The position numbers were made by a program, and so were the translations under genes. Below the pieces are notes generated by a model. That model was not told where the DNA came from, ran no database searches, and worked only from the letters and a program-made list of their open reading frames with translations. Below, one piece after another: positions 1 through 6,448 of a DNA stretch of 14,902 nt. This DNA is from RGIG2560 sp964418385 (lineage in GTDB: Bacteria > Patescibacteriota > Microgenomatia > UBA1400 > PJMF01), in the NCBI GenBank assembly GCA_964418385.1, contig CAYQLH010000018.1:1-14902 (forward strand), written 5' to 3'. Positions within the stretch are counted from its first letter, which is position 1. Each line of letters opens with the position of its first letter.

Positions 1-1
1 A

Positions 2-973
2 ACAAATAAATTAGCCTTTACCGCTCACGCCGCCAAAGCCACCATTGCTTCCATCAGTAACGGCAAAAAGATCAAGGTTAACGGCATTCAATTTGTCAAA
101 ATCGGCAACAACATCTTCATGGCGACAGGTAAAGTCAACTGCACCGGAACCAACGTGGACAACAGCATTTTGCCAAACTCGAGTGGCTTGTGTACTTGTC
201 TTGCAGATTATTCCTCCACCGAAGGTACCACTCGCACTGCCACCGTGGCCAATGGTGGGAGTTGCTCTTACAAAAAGTGTGGTGCTGGGACCACAGGTAC
301 TTACGTTAATTACTCTTCCGGTACCTGTACTTGTTCCTTAGATAAATACTCTAATTCTTCTGGTGGCACCACGATTGGTATTGCCACGGGTGTGTGTTCT
401 TACAACAAATACTGCACTGGTAGTTATGCGAGCGTCCAGTATGCCACCGCGCAACCTACCTGTACCTGCCAGTCAGGACACTATGCCAACTCTTCTGGTG
501 GTACCACACCTGGTAATACTGGTAACTGTTCTCACAATGCTTGCCCCGCCAATAGCAGGCAATCTTTCGCCACTACATGTCAGTGTAAAGATGGTTACAC
601 TGCTGGCGGAAACATTTGCATCAAAGGAAAATGGAGCGATATTCTACCGGGCGCTTATACTTGGTCACAAGCATTAACCGCTTGCCCATCAGGGTGGCGT
701 TTACCTACAAAAGACGATATTGATGCTATAGTTGTTGATGTTGGTTGCACGCCAGTTTATAGTTCAAATCATGATTGTTATGCTTTTGGAAGATCTCAAT
801 GGGGTAATAGTAATTCCACAGCTCGTTATGATTATTATTGGACGTCAAGTCTTTCTCCAAGTGACGATGATCATGTGTATTGTTTTGGTGTCGCTTCTGA
901 TCATTTTTACATGACAGACTTTTGTAGTCACTCAGAACTTGCAAAATCTAACGTTCGCTGTATCAAAAATTAA
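2..973 (+). CDS. Secreted Cys-rich repeat protein with C-terminal FISUMP/DUF1566-like domain (5' end outside window)
   Basis: The reading frame is open from the window edge, so the first ATG at 119 is probably internal and 323 residues are visible. After about 45 residues of unclear nature come three to four imperfect cysteine-rich repeats of 40-45 residues, built on CTCxxxxYxxSSGGTT...CSxxxC and ending with CQCKDGYTAGGNICIK; they resemble EGF or growth-factor-receptor Cys-rich modules. The last ~115 residues have the marks of the FISUMP/DUF1566 family: TWSQALTACPSGWRLPT, YYWTSS and a terminal NVRCIKN. These domains have a C-type-lectin-like fold and occur on exported proteins. The C-terminal part is rich in Y, D, S, H, C, F and N, mostly as NNT codons, and is AT-richer than the repeats. 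Export, probably surface display, is inferred from the many cysteines; no signal peptide is visible because the N-terminus is missing. Binding target unknown. Confidence 0.8.
   Translation, partial: TNKLAFTAHAAKATIASISNGKKIKVNGIQFVKIGNNIFMATGKVNCTGTNVDNSILPNSSGLCTCLADYSSTEGTTRTATVANGGSCSYKKCGAGTTGTYVNYSSGTCTCSLDKYSNSSGGTTIGIATGVCSYNKYCTGSYASVQYATAQPTCTCQSGHYANSSGGTTPGNTGNCSHNACPANSRQSFATTCQCKDGYTAGGNICIKGKWSDILPGAYTWSQALTACPSGWRLPTKDDIDAIVVDVGCTPVYSSNHDCYAFGRSQWGNSNSTARYDYYWTSSLSPSDDDHVYCFGVASDHFYMTDFCSHSELAKSNVRCIKN
230..600 (+). repeat. Tandem Cys-rich protein repeats, coding
   Basis: Repeat units of about 40-45 codons follow one another, visible both in protein (CTC...SSGGTT...CS) and in DNA: the stretch around 352-376 (ctaattcttctggtggcacc) is closely matched around 486-510 (ccaactcttctggtggtacc). 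The copies have drifted, so this is an old internal duplication rather than a fresh one. Confidence 0.7.
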
Positions 974-1007
974 TTCTCGCTCTTTCTTTATTTATTTGTG
1001 TGTCCGC

Positions 1008-1031
1008 AAAACTCCCCGCAAGGGGAGTTTT
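1008..1031 (+). terminator. Rho-independent terminator of the Cys-rich gene
   Basis: A 7-bp GC-rich stem ACTCCCC/GGGGAGT (1011-1017 with 1022-1028) closes on a GCAA tetraloop (GNRA type). It is flanked by AAA and TTTT, so the stem can extend to 10 bp. It lies 34 bases after the stop codon at 971-973. The flanking A and T runs mean it could also act on transcripts coming from the opposite strand. Confidence 0.9.
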
Positions 1032-1067
1032 GATATTACGTTTTAAGTTTATATGCCAGGTGCGCCA

Positions 1068-1100
1068 CCGGCAAATTTGGAGTGACACTCCCAAAATGCC
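1068..1100. repeat. Palindromic repeat, copy B
   Basis: Positions 1068-1091 match 1171-1194 at 23 of 24 bases. The core GGAGTG-A-CACTCC is a perfect 6-bp palindrome centred on 1085. With interruptions the pairing extends outward to GGCA/TGCC (1070-1073 with 1097-1100), 12 of 15 positions paired. No T-run follows it, so a terminator role is unlikely. Confidence 0.75.
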
Positions 1101-1166
1101 GCCGTACCAGAAAAATACTGCTGTAGCAATAATATTTAGACCGCGGGGTTTTCAAATAATCACCGT

Positions 1167-1215
1167 TTTTCCGGCAAATTTGGAGTGGCACTCCAATTAC
1201 GCGTTCGCCGGAAAA
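1167..1215. repeat. Palindromic repeat, copy A, nested inverted repeats
   Basis: Outer 9-bp perfect arms TTTTCCGGC (1167-1175) and GCCGGAAAA (1207-1215) enclose an inner 8-bp palindrome TTGGAGTG-G-CACTCCAA (1180-1196). The element overlaps the stop codon of the antitoxin gene (1197-1199) and shares 23 of 24 bases with the copy 103 bases to the left. The shape is like a REP/BIME element. Confidence 0.75.
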
Positions 1216-1544
1216 CTTGTAATCTGCAACCCGCTACGCACTAAATCTGGCAACACTTGTCCAATTTGAGTTGCTAAATTTTTTGGTGTGATCGCTTTAA
1301 GTCGCTGTTTATCCTGCCCGTTAAGTCGTTTTTGAGCAATCGCTGCCTCTGTCAAAACTCGAGCAATAAATTGCTTATCATCACCATAATCTGTCAACGC
1401 GGCTTCAACATAGCCATCAATGTCAGCCTGAGTCTGCAAATGTGCTTGAATATCAAAAGATTGTGTGTGCGCGTCGTCACGAGTCAGTCCCAACGCTTCA
1501 AGCGAAGTATCAAGTGCTGACTTTTTTGTTTTAGTTTGATTCAT
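1197..1544 (-). CDS. HigA-like (COG3636-type) antitoxin with atypical C-terminus
   Basis: A 115-residue protein encoded just after the toxin gene, with two bases between the toxin stop and this ATG. Residues ~30-70 (FDIQAHLQTQADIDGYVEAAL...FIARVLTEAAIA; written here in parts) resemble the N-terminal half of the antitoxins that accompany Gp49-like killer proteins. In those relatives the second half is a helix-turn-helix with a motif like LAxxTGLSRExLYxAL. Here it is replaced by NGQDKQRLKAITPKNLATQI and a short tail, so the usual DNA-binding segment is not recognisable. A Shine-Dalgarno-like AAAGGA lies about 8 bases before the ATG. Expected role: neutralise the neighbouring mRNA-cleaving toxin; autoregulation is uncertain because of the missing HTH. 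Confidence 0.7.
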   Translation of the reverse strand: MNQTKTKKSALDTSLEALGLTRDDAHTQSFDIQAHLQTQADIDGYVEAALTDYGDDKQFIARVLTEAAIAQKRLNGQDKQRLKAITPKNLATQIGQVLPDLVRSGLQITSFPANA

Positions 1545-1546
1545 AT

Positions 1547-1858
1547 TTATTTTCCTTTTTCATTCGCTTCTTCATGCACTTGCCTGAGTGCCCAAGCAAT
1601 TGCAATATCCTTGTTTTGTGTAGTTTTATCGCCGCCAACCAACAGGACTACCACTCGTTGCTTTTCTATACAGAAGTATAGCCGAAAACCAGGTCCAAAG
1701 TCAAGACGACATTCGTAAAGTCCATGATAACCAGCAAGTTGCTTGTGATCACCAAAATTACCAGCCTCCATGCGTGTCAAACAAACTAAAATTCTCCGTT
1801 TATAGACTTGATTTTTGATTCCGTCCAACCAGCGATCAAAGTGAAGAGTTGTCTCTAA
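1547..1858 (-). CDS. RelE/HigB-family toxin (Gp49-like, TIGR02683-type)
   Basis: The protein has the full signature of the phage-derived Gp49-like/HigB addiction-module killer family: EAGNFGDHKQLAG, YECRLDFGPGFRLYF and VVVLLVGGDKTTQNKDIAIA. Family members are ribosome-dependent or free mRNA endoribonucleases. The first conventional start is TTG at 1828 (93 residues), but the frame stays open upstream and encodes LETTLHFDRW directly before it, which matches the usual family N-terminus (xxxTxxFxxWLDGLKD). I therefore place the 5' end at 1858. The true initiator is unclear: no ATG or GTG exists in the extension, and an in-frame ATT lies at 1870-1868, about where transcription should start. The toxin-first order is the higBA arrangement, and the two genes should be cotranscribed. 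Confidence 0.85.
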   Translation of the reverse strand, partial: LETTLHFDRWLDGIKNQVYKRRILVCLTRMEAGNFGDHKQLAGYHGLYECRLDFGPGFRLYFCIEKQRVVVLLVGGDKTTQNKDIAIAWALRQVHEEANEKGK

Positions 1859-1876
1859 TCTATAGAAAATGTGTTT

Positions 1877-1904
1877 ATTATATCAAAAACATACCATTTG
1901 TCAA
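1877..1904 (-). promoter_or_regulatory. Consensus sigma-70 promoter of the toxin-antitoxin operon
   Basis: Reading the minus strand: TTGACA (1904-1899), a 16-base spacer, then TATAAT (1882-1877), with TG one base before the -10 (extended -10). The predicted transcription start is near 1870, only about 12 bases before the first codon of the conserved toxin N-terminus. Confidence 0.85.
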
Positions 1905-1951
1905 GAAAAAAGCTTATTGTCACTTATTTTCCTCGCCAACACCACTCAAAC

Positions 1952-1962
1952 TGTGCTATAAT
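1952..1962 (+). promoter_or_regulatory. Extended -10 promoter of gpsA, leaderless spacing
   Basis: TGTGCTATAAT stands 8 bases before the ATG at 1971. No good -35 hexamer is visible, as is usual for extended -10 promoters. The predicted start of transcription falls within 0-3 bases of the ATG, and there is no room for a Shine-Dalgarno sequence. Confidence 0.75.
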
Positions 1963-1970
1963 CGCTACAT

Positions 1971-2975
1971 ATGACAAAAGTAACTATTCTCGGCGCCGGC
2001 AATTTTGGCTTCGCGCTCACATATCATCTTGATCGCAAAAACGATCCCACGCTAGACTTACATCTGTATGCCCGCAACAGCGAGCTCATCGACCATCTCC
2101 GCCACACCCACTCCCACCCCAAATTTTACCCCACCATCGAGCTCTCGCCGCGCGTCACCGCCACCAGTGACCTCGCCGCCGCTGTGGACAATTGCGACGT
2201 TTTAATCCTCGCCGTCGCTTCCACTGGTTTGCGCCCCGTGCTTGCCGAGCTAAAACCCCTCCTCACCCGCCCCGTCGCCATCGTTTCTATCATCAAGGCT
2301 CTTGACCAGCACACCGGTCAGGTTTTAAGTCACACTATTCGCCAAGAATTATCAACGCAACCGCACACAATCGCCGCTTTTGCCGGCGGCACTACCGGCA
2401 ATGGTCTGGTGAGCGAGCAATACTTGGGTGGCACTCTTGCTTGTGAAAATCCCGATGCCCTCGAGCCCCTCCGCGCTCTTTTCGCCAGTCCCTTTTTGCG
2501 CATCCAAACTTCCACTGATTTAACTGGCGTGCAATACGCCGGCAGCCTCAAAAACCTCATCTCTGTTATTGTTGGTCTCGTCAAAGGTCTCGGCTTTGCC
2601 TACGGCACCCAAACTCACGCCCTCTCGCTCGCTGCCAGCGAGTGCGAACGCTACGCCGTCAGCCACGGTGCTCACGCCTCCACTTTCACCTTTGCCAGTC
2701 AGTGCTGGGGCAACGATATGGTCATGAGTGCCACCGACCCCGATACCCGTAATCACCAACTCGGTCTGCTCCTGGGTGAAGGTTTGCGCTTTTCTACCGC
2801 TGTCGAGCGCCTCCGGGGTGAAAGTAAAACTGCCGAAGCCGCCAACACCCTCACCACGCTGGCCCCACTCAGCAGTGAACTCGAGTCCTACCCGCTGTTG
2901 CATTTCCTCGTCCAACTCGCTGGGGAGCAAGTTGGCGCCAACGAAATTGTTAAATTGATTGAAACTTACCCATGA
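1971..2975 (+). CDS. gpsA: NAD(P)-dependent glycerol-3-phosphate dehydrogenase (GpsA-like)
   Basis: 334 residues, the normal size for GpsA, which reduces dihydroxyacetone phosphate to sn-glycerol 3-phosphate in the cytoplasm for phospholipid synthesis. Visible features: a Rossmann loop GAGNFG (residues 8-13); IIKALDQHTGQ (~107-116) at the place of the family's SKGIE motif; GVQYAGSLKNLISVIVGL (~186-203) with the conserved lysine K194; and a DTRNHQLG segment (~258-265) matching the SRN motif that binds substrate and cofactor. Two usual motifs are changed: GPS(F/H)A is replaced by GGTTGNGL, and GLGDL by CWGNDM. It may therefore be a divergent GpsA or a related dehydrogenase. The stop codon overlaps the ATG of the downstream phosphoesterase (ATGA), so the two are translationally coupled. 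The start is supported by the -10 box directly upstream. Confidence 0.85.
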   Translation: MTKVTILGAGNFGFALTYHLDRKNDPTLDLHLYARNSELIDHLRHTHSHPKFYPTIELSPRVTATSDLAAAVDNCDVLILAVASTGLRPVLAELKPLLTRPVAIVSIIKALDQHTGQVLSHTIRQELSTQPHTIAAFAGGTTGNGLVSEQYLGGTLACENPDALEPLRALFASPFLRIQTSTDLTGVQYAGSLKNLISVIVGLVKGLGFAYGTQTHALSLAASECERYAVSHGAHASTFTFASQCWGNDMVMSATDPDTRNHQLGLLLGEGLRFSTAVERLRGESKTAEAANTLTTLAPLSSELESYPLLHFLVQLAGEQVGANEIVKLIETYP

Positions 2976-3799
2976 GCACATCTCTTGCGGTCGCCGGTTT
3001 GCTTGCTTCCTACATTGCGAGTGAAACGCTTTCGCTTGGCACCGAAAAGGTGTTTTTCAAAGACCCACAAGTGCCTGCCGCTTTTCACAACTATAAAATC
3101 TGCTTTATCTCCGACATCCACCACGGGCCCTTTTCCAGTGTCAAGCGCCTCCGTCAAATGGTCACCCGCATCAATGCTTTCGCGCCAGACTTGATCCTTT
3201 ACGGCGGCGATTTTTTGCAAACTCGTGGTCGCACCCGTCTGCGCCTCGAACGCGATTATCAAGAACTCACACACGTTCTCTCACGGCTCCACGCCAACGA
3301 CGGTAGTTTCGCCGTTTTGGGTAATCACGATTATGTTTTTAACCGCGATTTTAATCGTCAACAACTCAAAAAAGCCAACATCACTTTACTTGATAACGAA
3401 GGCCTTTTCGTCACCCGCGCCGACTCAAAAATCCGCCTCGATGGAGTGGGGGACTTGTGGTTTGGTCATCCGGATTTTGCTACTGCCCACGCCCACACTG
3501 ATCCCAGCGTTTTCACACTTTTGCTCGCTCATCAACCCAATTTCATCGACTCGCTCGCACCCAAAGACGGCGTCAACTTTGTGCTTGCCGGTCACACTCA
3601 CGGTTCGCAAATCAAGCTTTTCAATTATCAACCTATGCTCCCACGCCGGATCGCCCGCTGGGAATACCGCGTCGGACTCGTGAAAACACCACAAGCGCGT
3701 ATGCTCGTTTCACCCGGAGTCGGCAACGAAATTCCGTATTTTCGTTTTTTCTCACCACCCAAAATTCACTTTATCGTTCTCAAAACAACGCAAAAATAA
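2972..3799 (+). CDS. Calcineurin-like metallophosphoesterase, YkuE/YaeI type
   Basis: 275 residues with all metallophosphoesterase motifs in order: DIHHG (D48, H50), GGDF (D80), GNHDY (N118, H119), LLAHQP (H187) and AGHTHGSQ (H208, H210). These ligate a two-metal centre that hydrolyses phosphomonoesters or diesters. The overall pattern (short hydrophobic N-terminus, FISDIHHGPF, late GHTHGSQIKLF, PxxxxxYRVGL) fits the YkuE/YaeI branch, often membrane-associated, whose physiological substrates are poorly known. The N-terminal stretch LAVAGLLASYIA could serve as a weak membrane anchor. It starts inside the gpsA stop codon, which suggests a linked role, perhaps on lipid phosphate or glycerophosphate compounds (inference). 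Confidence 0.85.
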   Translation: MSTSLAVAGLLASYIASETLSLGTEKVFFKDPQVPAAFHNYKICFISDIHHGPFSSVKRLRQMVTRINAFAPDLILYGGDFLQTRGRTRLRLERDYQELTHVLSRLHANDGSFAVLGNHDYVFNRDFNRQQLKKANITLLDNEGLFVTRADSKIRLDGVGDLWFGHPDFATAHAHTDPSVFTLLLAHQPNFIDSLAPKDGVNFVLAGHTHGSQIKLFNYQPMLPRRIARWEYRVGLVKTPQARMLVSPGVGNEIPYFRFFSPPKIHFIVLKTTQK

Positions 3800-3802
3800 T
3801 CT

Positions 3803-3818
3803 TCCCGAAAAGGTGAAA
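3803..3818. repeat. 16-base repeat, copy 1
   Basis: TCCCGAAAAGGTGAAA occurs here, in the 24-base gap between two convergent genes just after the 3' end of rmuC, and again exactly at 5119-5134, just after the 3' end of the ATP-grasp gene. Confidence 0.7.
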
Positions 3819-3823
3819 TTTGT

Positions 3824-4924
3824 CTACTCGCCCAACAAATTTTGACTCTTCGATTCTGGCAAATCGCGCATTTCCACTTTCGCCAACTTCCGCGTAATCG
3901 TCGTTGACTTACTTTGAGCCTTGGCAATCGTATCACTCGCTTCTTGGAGCTTTTTCTGTGTTTTTTGCAAAATGGTCCCAAAAGTCGCAAACTCAGTCTG
4001 AATTTCGCCCAAAAGCTGCCACACTTGTGCCGACCGTTTTTCGATCGTCAACGTCCGAAAACCCAACTGCAAACTGCTCAAAAAGGCCGCAATCGTATTT
4101 GGGCCCATGACGGTCACCCGGTAATCGCGCTGCAAGGCCGCGATCAACTCTACATCTTGACTCACAAGAGCATACAAGCCTTCCAGCGGCAAATACATAA
4201 TCGCAAAATCGGTGGTTGCCGGCGGATCTAAGTATTTCACGCTGATATCTTGAGCGCATTTTTTCAATCTCGTACACAAAGCCTTATACGCTGCTTCACT
4301 CGCCACTTTATCCGCGGCTTCACTGGCTTGTTGCCAACGTTCATAATCATCCAGCGGAAACTTGGCGTCAATCGGCAATAGCAAATTGCGCTCGTCATCA
4401 GTCTTGCTGGGCAGCTTGATCGCAAATTCTACCCGATCACGTGTAGTTTTTTTGGTAACCACGTTTTCCACAAAATCTGACGCTGCCAAAAACTGCGCCA
4501 GCAAATTTCCCAGTTGCACCTCGCCCCAGGGACCTCGCACTTTCACGTTGCTCAAAACCTTCTTTAGGTCGCCCACACCGGTCGCCAATGTTTGCATTTC
4601 ACCCAAACCTTTATACACCATTTCCAGCCGCTCGGATACTTGTTTAAACGACTCATGCAAACGTCGCTCCAAAGACGTTTGCAGTTTTTCATCCACTGTC
4701 TCGCGCATCGCTTCCAAGCGTTTCTCAGTCATCGCTGTCAAATTGGTCAGCTGACGCTCTTGCGCCTTGCCAAAAGATTCCAACGTTAGCGTCAACTCCT
4801 GCCGCTGTCTCGACAGTGTTTTATCGATATCTGGTTGGCGTGCCCGCGCCGAAGCATTAACCACAAGTTCAATCACCAAAAGCACCACAACCACAACTAG
4901 CAAAATTAAAATTGCGATTTCCAT
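3824..4924 (-). CDS. rmuC: DNA recombination protein RmuC family
   Basis: 366 residues. An N-terminal membrane segment (residues ~3-24, IAILILLVVVVVLLVIELVV) is followed by a long charged coiled-coil region (~30-115) and then the RmuC core. Core marks are GPWGEVQLGNLL (~134-145), LLLPIDAKFPLDDYERW (~181-197) and FAIMYLPLEGLYALV (~242-256). RmuC limits certain recombination events at inverted repeats and is thought to be a membrane-anchored nuclease-like protein; its biochemistry is not well settled. The start is supported by a TATAAT box 6 bases upstream. It is convergent with the phosphoesterase gene. Confidence 0.92.
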   Translation of the reverse strand: MEIAILILLVVVVVLLVIELVVNASARARQPDIDKTLSRQRQELTLTLESFGKAQERQLTNLTAMTEKRLEAMRETVDEKLQTSLERRLHESFKQVSERLEMVYKGLGEMQTLATGVGDLKKVLSNVKVRGPWGEVQLGNLLAQFLAASDFVENVVTKKTTRDRVEFAIKLPSKTDDERNLLLPIDAKFPLDDYERWQQASEAADKVASEAAYKALCTRLKKCAQDISVKYLDPPATTDFAIMYLPLEGLYALVSQDVELIAALQRDYRVTVMGPNTIAAFLSSLQLGFRTLTIEKRSAQVWQLLGEIQTEFATFGTILQKTQKKLQEASDTIAKAQSKSTTITRKLAKVEMRDLPESKSQNLLGE

Positions 4925-4930
4925 GAACTT

Positions 4931-4936
4931 ATTATA
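4931..4936 (-). promoter_or_regulatory. -10 box of rmuC, leaderless spacing
   Basis: Minus strand GGCGG-TATAAT-AAGTTC-ATG: a perfect -10 hexamer 6 bases before the start codon. The -35 region is AT-rich without a clear hexamer. Confidence 0.7.
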
Positions 4937-4941
4937 CCGCC

Positions 4942-5027
4942 AAAAATTGAAAATTAAAAATTAAAAAAATGCATTAGTTTTTTAAGCAGAATAACGCTTA
5001 CTTTTTAATTTCTAATTTATAATTTTT
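4942..5027. repeat. AT-rich imperfect inverted repeat
   Basis: Arms 4942-4967 and 5002-5027 are reverse complements at 23 of 26 positions, separated by 34 bases. The arms are built from AATTAAAAATT-like units. The pair lies between rmuC and the ATP-grasp gene and holds no reading frame. Confidence 0.7.
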
Positions 5028-5034
5028 TTGATGT

Positions 5035-5080
5035 TATCTCAACTAATACGTCTGGAAAAATGAATTCTATCTCAACTAAT
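5035..5080 (+). repeat. 13-base direct repeat TATCTCAACTAAT
   Basis: Exact copies at 5035-5047 and 5068-5080, 33 bases apart start to start, in the spacer between rmuC and the ATP-grasp gene. No function recognised. Nothing else in 4925-5157 looks coding. Confidence 0.65.
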
Positions 5081-5118
5081 TTTAGTCGAATTAAAAAATT
5101 GATACTACAACACCAACA

Positions 5119-5134
5119 TCCCGAAAAGGTGAAA
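5119..5134. repeat. 16-base repeat, copy 2
   Basis: Exact second copy of TCCCGAAAAGGTGAAA, 24 bases beyond the stop codon of the ATP-grasp gene. It has the same orientation relative to the upstream minus-strand gene as the copy beyond rmuC. Confidence 0.7.
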
Positions 5135-5157
5135 ACGCCACCGCAACTACAAAACTT

Positions 5158-6441
5158 TTAACCTTTAATTACGAATTCCTTCAAATCTTTGCGACCCAAA
5201 TGGACTTTGTATTTGCTTTTATCCAGTTGACGCGAAACCAGCATTTCTGTTTTCACTTTTTTGCCGTGAAGCACAAAATTTACTTCAACCACCGGTTGTT
5301 TTTCGCCATTCTCGCCGCTTTGCACCCACAATAACTCTTCCGGCGCCAAAAGCCCCAGTTGCATTGCGAGTTCACGAGAAATGCTACTGCGCGAACGTTT
5401 GGTATTGACGAAAAATTGCACTTGCTGGCGCTGTTTTTTACCCACCAGCAACTCGCCGGTAGAAACGATTTCAATCTCCGCGCGCTCAGTGGGTGGAATA
5501 AACTTCTCCGCCAAGCTCGAACGGAAAAGCGCCCGCGCGATCTTCAGACCATGCTCTGGCGATAGCACTTGCAGATCTTTAATCCGCTCCAAGCGCCGCC
5601 GTAAACCACGCTGATTGGCCAACTGAATCGACAACCCTGGGCTAGTATTAAGCTCCACGATAATCGGTCCTTTTTCTTTATCAATAAAAATATCCACACC
5701 CGAGTAGTAAGCGCCAGAAACATCGGCCGCCTTGATCGCCGTTAAAAGCACCTCTTCCCAGCATGGCACCAGAAAACCCGCTAATTTGCGCTTGGTACCA
5801 GGCACATAAACAGTCGGTCGACCGCCACCAGTAATCGCTGTGGTCGTAATACCAGTGGCTAAATCCACACCTACGCCAATCGCGCCCTGGTGCAAATTCG
5901 CCCGCCCTTCGCTTTCCTTGGTGGGCAAACGCAACATTGCCATCACTGGCACGCTGTTGTACACGATCACCCGCACGTCAGGCGTCCCTTTGTAACAAAA
6001 TTTTGCCAATTGCGGGTGAATTTCCACACGCTCTTCCACGATCACCGTACACTCCACACCTGGATGTGAGCTGTATTTACCTTCCAAAATATCCGTACAA
6101 TGCGTCTTCAAAGCATCCAGCGACCAGTGATCACCCATCGTATCCACAAATTCACCCTTGGGGTCTTTATTTTTAAAAACGACAATCCCTTTACCACCGC
6201 TCCCATTGCTCGGCTTAACCACAAAATTACTCTCCAGCTGGCTCCAGTCAAAATTGGCCACGTCTTCATTACTGCCCAAAATTGCCAGCACTCGCGCCAC
6301 GTTGATGCCGTTTTCCGCCATCACTTGCTTCGTCAGAAATTTGCTATTGGCAATTTTGCGAGCTCTTTTAGAGTTTTTACTGGTATACAAGCGATTTCTC
6401 GCGTTCATCCCCAAAATTTCACGCGTATTAAATCCGAGCAT
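5158..6441 (-). CDS. Alpha-L-glutamate-ligase-like ATP-grasp protein with degenerate retropepsin-like C-terminal domain
   Basis: 427 residues. Residues ~1-310 form an ATP-grasp ligase like the RimK-related TIGR02291 group: MLGFNTREILGMNARN at the N-terminus, ATP-binding loop FVVKPSNGSGGKGIVV (73-88), and metal/ATP site IIVELNTSPGLS (260-271). Such enzymes join a carboxylate to an amine through an acyl-phosphate. Residues ~321-427 resemble the retropepsin-like RimB/ATP-dependent zinc-protease family (PF05618): VSTGELLVGKK, FVNTKRSRSSIS where active relatives have DTGAxxSS, then VVEVNFVLHGKK and HLGRKDLKEF. The catalytic Asp is replaced by Asn (N346), so this domain is probably inactive or purely binding. 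It lies 7 bases after the 7TM gene, with GTGAGG as a possible ribosome binding site. Substrates unknown. Confidence 0.82.
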   Translation of the reverse strand: MLGFNTREILGMNARNRLYTSKNSKRARKIANSKFLTKQVMAENGINVARVLAILGSNEDVANFDWSQLESNFVVKPSNGSGGKGIVVFKNKDPKGEFVDTMGDHWSLDALKTHCTDILEGKYSSHPGVECTVIVEERVEIHPQLAKFCYKGTPDVRVIVYNSVPVMAMLRLPTKESEGRANLHQGAIGVGVDLATGITTTAITGGGRPTVYVPGTKRKLAGFLVPCWEEVLLTAIKAADVSGAYYSGVDIFIDKEKGPIIVELNTSPGLSIQLANQRGLRRRLERIKDLQVLSPEHGLKIARALFRSSLAEKFIPPTERAEIEIVSTGELLVGKKQRQQVQFFVNTKRSRSSISRELAMQLGLLAPEELLWVQSGENGEKQPVVEVNFVLHGKKVKTEMLVSRQLDKSKYKVHLGRKDLKEFVIKG

Positions 6442-6448
6442 AAAAACC

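Noticed and set aside
1000..1269. 89-codon open frame on the plus strand
   Set aside because: It reads through the terminator's right half and both palindromic repeats, and is antisense to the antitoxin 3' end.
2520..2981. 153-codon open frame antisense to gpsA
   Set aside because: Shadow of the gpsA codon pattern; no start signal or recognisable domain.
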